From an uncultured Methanobrevibacter sp. (lineage in GTDB: Archaea; Methanobacteriota; Methanobacteria; Methanobacteriales; Methanobacteriaceae): 42,933 bases of DNA. Positions 26,225-34,410 of this stretch are shown one piece after another. The stretch is from the NCBI RefSeq assembly GCF_947170395.1, contig NZ_CAMVTE010000019.1:1-42933 (forward strand), written 5' to 3'. The number at the start of each line of letters is the position of its first letter. The stretch's first letter is position 1. The notes under the pieces are model-generated. The model was not told the DNA's origin. It did not search any database and saw only the letters and a program-made list of their open reading frames with translations. The position numbers and the translations under genes were made by a program.

Positions 26225-26585
26225 GAAATCACCTTGATGTTAAATATATTAATTATTAATAAAAGTGATTTGCCAAGAGCATTTGAAGAGTAATAAAGTC
26301 ATTGTAAAAAAAAAAACTTCGGTTATTTTACATTTTTTCTAATTCCAAACATCAAAATGAAAATTGCCCCCAACAAGCAAAAATGTTTTCACAACAAAAA
26401 ATTGTTTTAACATCGTAATTTTATTATTCTAAGTAAATATTGATATTATTAAATAAATTAAAGTCCATATAATAGTTATATTTATATTATACGTCCCGCA
26501 TATTCTTATTTGTATTTAGAGTTTATACGAACTGTTTTTCTAAAAGAGATTTTAAATTATACATAAAAATTGTAATGGCACAGTA
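26225..26585. other. AT-rich spacer with a hairpin
   Basis: 360 bases without a gene. A TGTAAAA...TTTTACA hairpin (26303-26332) encloses a long A run and CTTCGG, and is followed by a T6 run on the plus strand. On the minus strand it lies in the leader of the DUF457 gene. Otherwise only A/T-rich sequence, with possible promoter elements near 26475-26495, is visible. Confidence 0.4.
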
Positions 26586-26882
26586 ATGCGTTCATCACAA
26601 AGCGAAGTTGTAAAAAACACAAATGTTTATTGCATTCTTGAAAACCATTTAATCACTTTAAGTTCCAAGTATGGTTTAGGAGAAGTTCTTTTTTGAGAAA
26701 AAAATCCTAAAAACAATAATTCAACAGATTCATTTTACATTAGGGCTCCTAATGAATGGTCCAGTAAAAAAAGTATTTGAAGTTTGGGACTGTATTATCA
26801 ATTAGCACATGCATTTCTTGAAGATAATAATCTTGAATCCGAAATGGGAATCTGCAGAATTGTTGTTTCAAAAAGATACTGA
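26586..26882 (+). pseudogene. Decayed unknown gene with in-frame TGA codons
   Basis: One frame runs from ATG 26586 to TGA 26880-26882 and reads as protein throughout, apart from two in-frame TGA codons at 26694 and 26778. The pieces are MRSSQSEVVKNTNVYCILEN then HLITLSSKYGLGEVLF, next EKNPKNNNSTDSFYIRAPNE, and last SLGLYYQLAHAFLEDNNLES then EMGICRIVVSKRY. Both TGA sit where Trp would fit (LF-W-EKNP, SI-W-SLGL), so each may be a TGG to TGA change. The frame is otherwise uninterrupted for 98 codons. I see no ribosome binding site and recognise no family. Most likely a recently inactivated small gene. Confidence 0.45.
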
Positions 26883-26921
26883 AGGCCGCAAAATTAGCAT
26901 CCCAAAAAAGCAATAATGCTT

Positions 26922-27662
26922 TCAAACACCAAAATAATCCAGAAAACTCCTCATCTGGGCAAGAGACTTTTCAACACTGCCACTGGCAACATTTGAAAAT
27001 GGAGATAAAACCTCACAGGTTACGGCAGGTACTCCATTAAGATTGCATACATCTTCAACCGCACCAGCATATGATGAGCCTGCAAAGTCAAATGACAATA
27101 CAGCAGATCCAACATTACTGGAAATATAATTTGCCATCAAAAAGCTTTCAGGACAGGGAGACTTGGATGAAAATACAGATTCCATTCCGGGATTCGAATT
27201 GAAGGCAGTCGAGTGAAAATCACCAACAAAACTAATGCCCAAATCCAGAACAGCGTTTAAAATCCTGTTGGTCAGAGAATTTGCAATATGAGTCGAACGA
27301 TTCAAATCCATTGAATTGAAGGTTCGTTCACTGAGCATTGATGATTTTGGAGCTGCAAATGGAATAAAATAGACAGTACTGGACAAATCCCTTCCAAGCA
27401 ACTCGTTTAAAAGTCTTAAATGGGCAATTTGAGGAGGTATTTCATTTCCGTGAACTCCCGATAAAATTAATAATTTTGACCTCCCGCAGCCCATTTTAAA
27501 TATTGGAGTTCCAAAAACAGCAGATTCCAGAATGAATCTGTTTAAATCAGTCAACTCTATTGAGCCAAACAGCTTTTTATTTTTGGAGATGTATCCTCCC
27601 GAATAATCGCAGATGTAACTCATCTCCAAACCATCGAACTGACTGACCGTTTCGAACTCCAT
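26922..27662 (-). CDS. Succinylglutamate desuccinylase/aspartoacylase family protein
   Basis: 246 residues of the zinc carboxypeptidase-like AspA/AstE family. The zinc ligands His71 and Glu74 lie in SGVHGNEIPP and the third, His150, in VGDFHSTAF. SMDLNRS (residues 118-123) is the substrate-binding DLNR motif. These enzymes cleave N-acyl amino acids or related amides; the exact substrate in methanogens is not known. The protein is shorter than most (about 300-330), with the C-terminal beta domain reduced. Its start region faces the helicase gene, giving a divergent promoter of about 57 bases. Confidence 0.82.
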   Translation of the reverse strand: MEFETVSQFDGLEMSYICDYSGGYISKNKKLFGSIELTDLNRFILESAVFGTPIFKMGCGRSKLLILSGVHGNEIPPQIAHLRLLNELLGRDLSSTVYFIPFAAPKSSMLSERTFNSMDLNRSTHIANSLTNRILNAVLDLGISFVGDFHSTAFNSNPGMESVFSSKSPCPESFLMANYISSNVGSAVLSFDFAGSSYAGAVEDVCNLNGVPAVTCEVLSPFSNVASGSVEKSLAQMRSFLDYFGV

Positions 27663-27719
27663 ATATTAATATAGATTAAAACTTTTATTTATAACTTCAA
27701 TATAATAATAGGGATTACA

Positions 27720-29642
27720 TTGAAAAAATATATCAAAAGATTAATCAAACTGGTCAATTATGAAAGGGATGCCGAAATCGAACTGATGCGATTTGAAATC
27801 GCACATATGTCCGGTCAGAAAAGGGAAGAATTGGGAAGGGCCATAAACAAAGTCAAGGGAAAATACATCGGCAAGGAACTGGGACTCAACATTGTTCAGT
27901 TCGGAAGATCAGAAAAGATAGACACTGAAATATCTGTCGGAGACATGGTGCTTGTCAGCACAGCCAATCCTTTAAGCAGCAATTTTACCGGAACCGTAAC
28001 CGAAAAGGGAGCCAGATTCATAAAGGTTGCATTCGACAAAAGAATTCCGAGATGGGTTTTAAAAAAGAAAGTGAGACTTGATTTATATGCCAATGACATT
28101 ACATTCAGAAGAATGGAAGACAACCTCAATCATCTCAACTTAAAAGGAAAAAATGCTCTGGAATACATTTTAAATAAAAGAAATCCGAAAAAGAACCGCC
28201 CAACTCCCTATATTGACTATATTGACCAGTCACTGAACAAATCCCAGAAAATAGCCATTGAAAATGCGCTTTCATGTGAAAACTTCCATCTGATTCACGG
28301 TCCATTTGGAACCGGAAAGACAAGAACCCTGGTTGAGCTGATATCACAGGAGACAAGACAAAAGCACAAGGTGCTTGCAACAGCAGAAAGCAATGCCGCT
28401 GTGGACAATATCCTGGAGAGATTAATGGAAAACAAAAAGCTGAAGTTGACCAGACTCGGCCATCCCCAGAGAGTATCAAAACACAACATCACACAGACTC
28501 TGGCATACAAGGTTGAAAACCACCGCCTCAACAAAAAAATCAAGAAACTTCAAAACAAGATTGACAATCTGATTGAAAAAAGAAGCACATACACAAAGCC
28601 GACACCACAGTACCGCAGAGGCTATGGAGATTATGACATCCTCTACAATGCATCCAAAGGAAAAGGAGGCAGAGGAATTTCACCGGATAAAATGAAATCA
28701 ATGGCGCAGTGGATTGAATACAACCAGCTTATTGATGAGCTTCACGATGACATCAAAAGGGTTGAAAACAAGATGATTCGAGATATTATCGAAGAAAGCG
28801 ACGTAATATTGGCTACAAACTCATCTTCAGCCCTGGAGTCAATTGCAAGAACCAAATTTGATGTTGCAATTATCGATGAGGCTTCACAGGCCACAATTCC
28901 AAGCGTCCTGATTCCAATCTCAAAGGCTCACAGATTCATACTTGCCGGAGACCACAAGCAGCTACCGCCGACAATAATCAGCGACAAGGCATGGGAACTT
29001 GAAAAGACACTGTTTGAAGAGCTGATTAAAATATATCCATTCAAATCACAGCTGCTGAATGTTCAATACCGTATGAATTCCCTGTTAATGAAGTTTCCAA
29101 ATTCAGAGTTTTACGACAACAGTCTGAAAAGCGATTCAAGCGTTGATGATATAACAATCAATGACATCATCAGTTCCAATGAAAAAGAGGAAGCCATGCT
29201 TTTTATTGATACATCTGAAGTTGACAAAGAAGGTGAAAAGCATCTTAAAGATTCAAAATCAATCATCAATAAATTGGAATCAGACATTGCAGTCTCAATT
29301 GCCAATGACTACCTTAAGGCAGGATTAAGTGAAGATGAAATCGGAATCATAAGCCCCTATGCAGATCAGGTAAAGATAATCCAGGACAGGACTCCTGTTG
29401 AGGTGAAAACTGTTGACGGTTTTCAGGGAAGGGAAAAGGAAATAATCATCATATCCACAGTCAGAAGCAATGCCAACGGAAACATCGGATTTTTAAAGGA
29501 TTTGCGAAGACTGAACGTTGCAATTACAAGAGCCAAAAGAAAACTAATTATAATCGGAAACAAGGATACCTTAAAGCACAACCCAACATATGAGCGGCTG
29601 ATTGAATTTGTTGAAGATGAAAATTTGATGGTAAAAATTTAG
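27720..29642 (+). CDS. SF1 helicase, UPF1/IGHMBP2-like
   Basis: 640 residues starting at TTG (27720). All superfamily 1B motifs are visible: HGPFGTGKTRTLVEL (Walker A, near residue 195), VAIIDEASQATIPS (near 385), LAGDHKQLPPTI, NVQYRMNSLLMKFPN (near 449), VKTVDGFQGREKEIIIIST and LNVAITRAKRKLIIIGN. The N-terminal 120 residues (GDMVLVSTANPLSSNFTGTV) form a small beta-barrel like the 1B domain, and residues 240-340 are a charged coiled stalk. These proteins are 5'-3' DNA/RNA helicases found widely in archaea. There is no partner in an operon. The cellular role (repair or RNA processing) is unknown. Confidence 0.92.
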   Translation: MKKYIKRLIKLVNYERDAEIELMRFEIAHMSGQKREELGRAINKVKGKYIGKELGLNIVQFGRSEKIDTEISVGDMVLVSTANPLSSNFTGTVTEKGARFIKVAFDKRIPRWVLKKKVRLDLYANDITFRRMEDNLNHLNLKGKNALEYILNKRNPKKNRPTPYIDYIDQSLNKSQKIAIENALSCENFHLIHGPFGTGKTRTLVELISQETRQKHKVLATAESNAAVDNILERLMENKKLKLTRLGHPQRVSKHNITQTLAYKVENHRLNKKIKKLQNKIDNLIEKRSTYTKPTPQYRRGYGDYDILYNASKGKGGRGISPDKMKSMAQWIEYNQLIDELHDDIKRVENKMIRDIIEESDVILATNSSSALESIARTKFDVAIIDEASQATIPSVLIPISKAHRFILAGDHKQLPPTIISDKAWELEKTLFEELIKIYPFKSQLLNVQYRMNSLLMKFPNSEFYDNSLKSDSSVDDITINDIISSNEKEEAMLFIDTSEVDKEGEKHLKDSKSIINKLESDIAVSIANDYLKAGLSEDEIGIISPYADQVKIIQDRTPVEVKTVDGFQGREKEIIIISTVRSNANGNIGFLKDLRRLNVAITRAKRKLIIIGNKDTLKHNPTYERLIEFVEDENLMVKI

Positions 29643-29654
29643 GCATACCTAAAC

Positions 29655-29794
29655 TTTTATATACTAGTAACTACAACATTATAATCAAGAGAACAAAGTC
29701 AAAACTTTCTTCTCTTTATAACTCTTAATTAGGGTTGCCTTAAAAAAAAGCCCATATAACTTTCAACCTCAATTATTAGCCCCAATTAAGAGTT
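29655..29794 (+). promoter_or_regulatory. argG upstream region: distal promoter and inverted repeat
   Basis: A good TATA box (TTTTATATA, 29655-29663) lies 13 bases after the helicase stop. About 60 bases further, AACTCTTAATTAGGG (29720-29734) can pair with CCCCAATTAAGAGTT (29780-29794) with one mismatch in 15, around a 45-base loop. A second TATA-like box (ATATAAATA, about 29838-29846) sits closer to argG. The paired arms could be two operator half-sites for looping, or a leader RNA structure. The arrangement suggests argG is regulated, but the regulator is unknown. Confidence 0.45.
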
Positions 29795-29890
29795 TTTCTT
29801 CTGCCTAGTTTTTCAAAAATTATTAAATACTATTAAAAATATAAATATTTCTTGATAATTCATTCTTATCAAAATAATTATGGTGATTTT

Positions 29891-31069
29891 ATGACTGATA
29901 AAGTACTTTTAGCATTCAGTGGTGGATTAGATACCTCTGTATGTGTCAAATTATTGGAAGAAGAATACAATGTAGAAGTTATTACTGCATGTGTTGATGT
30001 AGGACAAGGCGAAGAAGAAATGGAAAAAGCAAAAAATAGTGCAGCTAAAATTGGTGGATTAAAACACTACAATATAGATGCCAAAGAAGAGTTTGCAAAC
30101 GAATACATCGCACGCGGAATCAAAGCAAATGCAGAATATGAAGGATACCCATTAAGTACCGCTTTTGCAAGACCATTAATTGCTCAAAAACTTATAGAAG
30201 TAGCTGAAAAAGAAGGAGCAACAGCAATTGCGCACGGTTGTACAGGAAAAGGAAACGACCAGTTCAGATTTGAAGCAATAATACTTGCAATGTCAGATTT
30301 GGATATCATAGCACCAATCAGAGAAATGAACTTGACAAGAACTGAAGAAAAAGCATATGCAGAATCCAAAGGAATCGAGTTAAGTTACGATAAAATTTAC
30401 AGTATTGATGAAAACCTCTGGGGAAGAGCAATTGAAGGGGACGTGCTGGAAGACCCTGCAAACGAACCTCCGGAAGATATCTACGAATGGACATCCTCAT
30501 GGGAAGATGCTAAAGATGAACCTGAAAAAGTATCTATCGAATTTGAAGAAGGTATACCTGTAGCCATTAATGGTGAAATGATGCCTTTAATCGACATCAT
30601 TATAAAATCAAATGAAATTGCAGGATCACACGGTATTGGCAGAGTAGACACAATTGAAAACAGAATGATTGGTATTAAAAGTAGGGAAATATACGAAACC
30701 CCTGGTGCAAAATTATTAATTGCAGCACACCAGGCATTAGAAGAATTAGTTTTAACAACTGATGAATTGAGATTTGCCGAATATATGTCTACACTTTATT
30801 CCGATTTGGTCTACAGAGCTCTCTGGCAAGAACCGTTAAGAGAAGATCTTGACCAGGCTATTGATAAAATGCAAGAAAGAGTAAGTGGAGAAGTTGTAAT
30901 GAAATTATTCAAAGGTTCTATCCAACCGATTGTTAGAAAATCTCCATTCAGCTTACACAGCATTGAACAGATTACATTTGAAGACAAAGAAACTGACCAA
31001 AGAGATGTTGAAGGTATGATTAAATACCACGGTCTTCAAGCCGCAAATTATCAAAAATTAAACAGATAG
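29891..31069 (+). CDS. argG: Argininosuccinate synthase
   Basis: 392 residues. It ligates citrulline and aspartate with ATP to make argininosuccinate in arginine synthesis. The ATP pyrophosphatase loop [11 protein letters not shown] is at residues 8-18, and [30 protein letters not shown] and ETPGAKLL are family signatures. The ATG at 29891 follows GGTGATTTT and matches the conserved N-terminus; the in-frame start 13 codons earlier would add a nonconserved leader. A terminator overlaps the stop codon. It is monocistronic here, with no argH or carbamoyl phosphate genes in the window. Confidence 0.95.
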   Translation: MTDKVLLAFSGGLDTSVCVKLLEEEYNVEVITACVDVGQGEEEMEKAKNSAAKIGGLKHYNIDAKEEFANEYIARGIKANAEYEGYPLSTAFARPLIAQKLIEVAEKEGATAIAHGCTGKGNDQFRFEAIILAMSDLDIIAPIREMNLTRTEEKAYAESKGIELSYDKIYSIDENLWGRAIEGDVLEDPANEPPEDIYEWTSSWEDAKDEPEKVSIEFEEGIPVAINGEMMPLIDIIIKSNEIAGSHGIGRVDTIENRMIGIKSREIYETPGAKLLIAAHQALEELVLTTDELRFAEYMSTLYSDLVYRALWQEPLREDLDQAIDKMQERVSGEVVMKLFKGSIQPIVRKSPFSLHSIEQITFEDKETDQRDVEGMIKYHGLQAANYQKLNR

Positions 31070-31099
31070 CTTTACGCTATCATTTTACTTCTTTTTTTG
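31065..31099 (+). terminator. argG terminator
   Basis: GATAGC (31065-31070) pairs with GCTATC (31076-31081) around TTTAC, followed by ATTTTACTTCTTTTTTT. The argG stop codon (TAG, 31067-31069) is inside the stem. The T tract overlaps the last codons of the convergent helicase gene. Confidence 0.75.
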
Positions 31100-32728
31100 T
31101 ACCGCTTCAATGAAATACTCATTGAAAAATCCTCGATTATAATCAAACAGCTGTTTGAAACTGGAATCGATAATATACATTACACACCAGTCATCCACAT
31201 CACGGATTCCACGGCCGTAAGCCTGCATCAGCGCCATTACTGTCTGATAGAAAAACCATTTAGGGTCCAGATCACGGCGATATTTAACCTGTTCATTCAG
31301 TTGAGGATAAGGTATTTTAAATACTATCTGAAATCTGCACAAATCCCCCTTAAAGTCAACACCATCCTTTATTGAAGCACCTATCAGAATTTCCCGTTTT
31401 TTGGATTTGGAAAAATCTTTTAAAATCTGATTTCTGTTCTCTCCACCCACAAACGTTAATGGATAACCCTTTAAATTTTCAATCAGCCAAAATGCCTGCT
31501 CGTTACTTGACGTGTGAATGACACCTTTTTCATCAGAGTGCTTTTCCAATATCTCTTTAATCTTTTTTATTGCTCTTTTGTTTTTCCAGTTGGGAACTCC
31601 TCTTCTAAATCCGCTCATCCTGCCTACAAAATCAGGATAAATTGGTCGTTTAGTTACATCAAATGGACTTTTTTCGTAAATATAATAAGTTTCTTCGGGA
31701 TTGATGTTGTTCCACTCACAGAATTTGTCCTTGCTTCCCAAAGTGCCTGTTAAAAATATGCAGATATCACCCATGGCAAGCAATTTTTGGGTGTCGTCCA
31801 TGACTGAATACGGCTTGAATTCGGCATTGATATCCATATCGTTATTTAAAATGGATTTCCTGTCCGGCAAATCAATAATCAGCTCATTTTCAGATAATCC
31901 CAGGCTGATTGTTGTAAATGCTTTGATGTCCTGTTCCAGATTCTGCTTTTCAACATAATCATAATTGGAATATTTTGATGGGTCGCTTTCAAATTCATCC
32001 AAGCTGACCTGAACAGTCTTATTTGCATCCCCCTCAATTTTTTTAATCCTTTTTTTACATTCCTTTGTTAAATCCTTACATAACTGAATCCAATAGTCGG
32101 AATTTCCTTTAAGATTTTTCATTGATTTGGTGGCATGCATCAGCGGTTCAAAAATATCGATACCAAATTTGGTGGAAATATATTCACGGTTTAACTCGGC
32201 AGAGGAAAGCATCAACATCTTGCGTTCAAGATTATGAGCCTCATCCAAAATCAGCAACTGGCGAGGATCCAAAATCGGACTGGCGACTCCCGCATAATAG
32301 AGAAAGTCATAATTAGTAATTACATTTTCCGCATCTTTGGCATTTCTTAATGCAATCTGAAAATCACAATCCGAACATCTTCTTAAATTGTACTCCGCCT
32401 TGATGCAAAAGTCACAGTTTCCCTTGTAGTTGCATTTATAATTCCCACGGCCCTTAATCTCAACAAGCATGTCTCCAAAATCATCCAGATACTGCTCCTG
32501 AAGCTGCTTTGTCATTGTTAAAATATAAGAGTCCTCATACATATTTGCAAGAGTGGTGGCGATGGCGGATTTTCCAATACCAGTACCGGCTTCCAGAATG
32601 ATGTTTTTATAACCCTCACCAATGGCCCAGTTGATTCTGTTGATAAGCTTGACCTGGCTTGTTCGGGGAGTGTATTTTGGAAGTGACCAGTAAACCATCC
32701 AATCAAGATTAGAATTAGTATTTTCCAT
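31085..32728 (-). CDS. XPD/DinG-like Fe-S helicase
   Basis: 547 residues from the ATG at 32728, chosen because GAGGA lies six bases upstream (an in-frame start nine codons earlier lacks one). Walker A is EAGTGIGKS (46-54), the DEAH box is LILDEAHNLE (162-165). Between them a five-Cys segment (Cys99, 105, 108, 118, 121; CNYKGNCDFC and CSDC) should hold the [4Fe-4S] cluster of XPD/Rad3-family helicases. C-terminal motifs include KGVIHTSSNEQAFWLIENL, IGASIKDGVDFKGD and MQAYGRGIRD (motif VI Q-x-x-G-R-x-x-R). It unwinds DNA 5'-3', probably in repair. The length is shorter than XPD (about 650), with a reduced Arch domain. Confidence 0.9.
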   Translation of the reverse strand: MENTNSNLDWMVYWSLPKYTPRTSQVKLINRINWAIGEGYKNIILEAGTGIGKSAIATTLANMYEDSYILTMTKQLQEQYLDDFGDMLVEIKGRGNYKCNYKGNCDFCIKAEYNLRRCSDCDFQIALRNAKDAENVITNYDFLYYAGVASPILDPRQLLILDEAHNLERKMLMLSSAELNREYISTKFGIDIFEPLMHATKSMKNLKGNSDYWIQLCKDLTKECKKRIKKIEGDANKTVQVSLDEFESDPSKYSNYDYVEKQNLEQDIKAFTTISLGLSENELIIDLPDRKSILNNDMDINAEFKPYSVMDDTQKLLAMGDICIFLTGTLGSKDKFCEWNNINPEETYYIYEKSPFDVTKRPIYPDFVGRMSGFRRGVPNWKNKRAIKKIKEILEKHSDEKGVIHTSSNEQAFWLIENLKGYPLTFVGGENRNQILKDFSKSKKREILIGASIKDGVDFKGDLCRFQIVFKIPYPQLNEQVKYRRDLDPKWFFYQTVMALMQAYGRGIRDVDDWCVMYIIDSSFKQLFDYNRGFFNEYFIEAVQKKK

Positions 32729-32799
32729 AAATTTCCTCGCAAATGTTAATAACAACTTACTAATACTATATGAAAAATGATATTTAAAATTATATAAAA

Positions 32800-32824
32800 A
32801 ATTAAAAAAAGGGATTGAAATCCC
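32800..32824 (-). terminator. Terminator on the minus strand left of the IS605-like element
   Basis: GGGATT (32811-32816) pairs with AATCCC (32819-32824). On the minus strand it runs into a T7 tract and further T's. It probably ended the gene now truncated at 33164-33499, before insertion of the element between them; that link is inference. Confidence 0.5.
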
Positions 32825-32884
32825 AAAATTACAACATTATGCCACAATATTTAAAAATGAAATCTGAACTAACGCCATCGGCTT

Positions 32885-33225
32885 TCATCTATATTTGGCA
32901 AAGATACCTCGACCTCTTTTAGGTCGAGGAGGAATTGCCGTTTTGTTTAGTTTGTAAACTAATATAAAGTTTACCCCCTATTCCTGGGTAAGTTTAGCCT
33001 TCGCCAATGTTATTTGAGAGTTTTATATGTGAGCAACACTGTTCTTACCATCTCAGAACTGTTTAATCGCCCACCTTAGAGCTACAGACTAGGCTTAAAC
33101 ATCTATAGGTAACTATAATATTTCTCAATAACGTAGACTTATTAATAATAAGTCTGAGGCTATTCAACTAGCGGATTGTGAAAATAACTCACAATCCACG
33201 ACCTCTACAGGTCGGGGTAGTTGAA
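32885..33225 (+). mobile_element. IS200/IS605-like non-autonomous element (no transposase)
   Basis: About 340 bases bounded by related hairpins. Left: CCTCGACCT (32907-32915) pairs with AGGTCGAGG (32921-32929), extended by GGCAA (32897-32901) and TTGCC (32935-32939). Right: CGACCT (33199-33204) pairs with AGGTCG (33209-33214), followed by GGGTAGTTGAA. Directly before it lies a perfect GGATTGTGA/TCACAATCC hairpin (33173-33197), and before that GACTTATT/AATAAGTC (33136-33154). No open frame for TnpA or TnpB is present. Subterminal palindromes sharing CGACCT...AGGTCG, a GTTGAA-type right end and no visible target duplication are IS200/IS605 features, and the 3' hairpin series resembles a TnpB omega-RNA scaffold. 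The left boundary is approximate. Confidence 0.6.
33130..33225 (+). ncRNA. Omega-RNA-like 3' end of the IS605-like element
   Basis: Three consecutive hairpins end at the element's right boundary: GACTTATT/AATAAGTC, GGATTGTGA/TCACAATCC and CGACCT/AGGTCG, then GGGTAGTTGAA. In TnpB-associated elements the guide RNA scaffold ends exactly at the right end, and the next 16-20 bases of flank form the guide; here that would start at about 33226. No promoter or expression evidence exists, and no TnpB is in the window, so this is an inference from architecture. Confidence 0.4.
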
Positions 33226-33499
33226 ATTGGTAGTTTCTAAGTACTATTTTTCTATTAATTGGACCTGAGTGAAACTCATAGTCAATACAGTACCCATATG
33301 GTGTTAATACAGGCAAATCTAAAATTCCCCTTTTTAACCTTGCTGATAACACATCCTGATGGATGACATCAACAATTCCTGGTTTTTCACCAGCCACATG
33401 CATCAAGGCATTTGAAAATGCTCTTGAAGACAGCTTAAGAAGCGAGTCGAATTCCTGGTTTTTAGCTGGAATAATAACCACCTCTTCAATTTGTATCAA
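33164..33499 (-). pseudogene. Truncated gene of unknown family, fused to the IS605-like right end
   Basis: The frame opens at TTG 33499 without an obvious ribosome binding site and gives 111 residues. Residues 1-95 are protein-like, including SRAFSNALMHVAGEKPGIVD, VIHQDVLSARLKRGILDLPV and YGYCIDYEFHSGPINRKIVL. The pattern LD...DYEF is loosely like PD-(D/E)XK Rpn-type transposon nucleases, but I cannot assign it. The last 16 or so residues (PRPVEVVDCELFSQSAS) are simply the element's hairpins translated, so the native C-terminus has been cut off by insertion. Sequence left of the element could encode a remaining short tail ending at a minus-strand terminator. Confidence 0.5.
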
Positions 33500-33684
33500 T
33501 AGACATCACGATAATCTAGTGAACACATTATATTATGTTTTAATTTAATATAAAGTAGTAAGTTCTTTTTTATGACAATTAAAGACTTTAAAATCAATTT
33601 TACAATGTTTAAGCAATTTTAAATTGAAAAATAAATTTTGACTTTAAAAAAAAATAAATACATACCTTAAACATAAACAATAAC
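33500..33684 (+). promoter_or_regulatory. Promoter region of the sirtuin gene, probably leaderless
   Basis: An AAATAAATACATA stretch at about 33651-33662 serves as TATA box, about 29 bases before the ATG at 33685. No ribosome binding site is found in the 20 bases before the ATG (CTTAAACATAAACAATAAC). TATA-to-ATG distance and missing SD suggest a leaderless mRNA. The rest of the spacer is A/T-rich without other features. Confidence 0.45.
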
Positions 33685-34410
33685 ATGTCTAAAATCAGCA
33701 AACTGCAGGAAATTATCGACTCATCAGACAATATTGTCTTTTTTGGAGGAGCAGGAGTTTCAACAGAAAGTGGAATTCCGGACTTTAGATCTGAAAGCGG
33801 AATTTTTAAGAGTCTGGAAAAATACGGTGACACACCGGAAAATCTGGTCTCACACACATATTATATGGACCATACCGAAGAATTCTTCGAATATTACAAA
33901 GACAATCTCGTTTTTAAGGATGCCGAACCCAATCCTGCCCACATTACACTAGCCAACTTAGAAAAAGCAGGAAAATTAAAAGCAATAATTACGCAAAATA
34001 TTGACGGACTTCATCAAAAAGCAGGAAGCAGAGAAGTTCTCGAACTTCACGGATCAATTCACAGAAACTATTGCCAGATTTGCGGTAAGGAATATGATTT
34101 AAATCATATTTTAGAAAGCGAAGGAATACCAAGATGTGAATGTGGAGGAATCGTGAAGCCTGATGTTGTCTTATATGAAGAACCCTTAAACAATGCGATT
34201 TTAAGCTTTGCAATCGATTATATTCAAAATGCAGATACATTAATCATTGGAGGAACTTCATTGGTGGTCTATCCTGCCGCAGGACTTATCAATTACTTCA
34301 GCGGCAAAAATCTCGTTTTGATAAACAAAAGCGAAACACAATACGACAATCTTGCAACATTAGTTATCAATGACGCTATCGGAGAGACTTTGAGCCAAAT
34401 CAAAGTCTAA
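33685..34410 (+). CDS. Sir2-family NAD-dependent protein deacylase
   Basis: 241 residues. It removes acyl groups from lysines using NAD+. The NAD-binding GAGVSTESGIPDFR lies at residues 22-35, TQNIDGLHQ at 104-111 and the catalytic His122 in LELHGS. The zinc site is formed by Cys130 and Cys133 (CQIC) with Cys151 and Cys153 (CECGG), and GTSLVVYPAAGL is the distal NAD loop. Archaeal members deacetylate chromatin protein Alba or metabolic enzymes such as acetyl-CoA synthetase; the target here is not known. The 3' end overlaps the convergent sfsA gene by 51 bases. Confidence 0.93.
   Translation: MSKISKLQEIIDSSDNIVFFGGAGVSTESGIPDFRSESGIFKSLEKYGDTPENLVSHTYYMDHTEEFFEYYKDNLVFKDAEPNPAHITLANLEKAGKLKAIITQNIDGLHQKAGSREVLELHGSIHRNYCQICGKEYDLNHILESEGIPRCECGGIVKPDVVLYEEPLNNAILSFAIDYIQNADTLIIGGTSLVVYPAAGLINYFSGKNLVLINKSETQYDNLATLVINDAIGETLSQIKV

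Noticed and set aside
26586-26882. Selenoprotein explanation for the in-frame TGA codons
   Set aside because: No SECIS-like hairpin or selenoprotein family is recognised, and both sites fit Trp rather than Cys/Sec contexts.
29852-29890. Upstream in-frame start for argG
   Set aside because: The added residues are not conserved in the family, and the ATG at 29891 has a GGTGAT site and matches the normal N-terminus.
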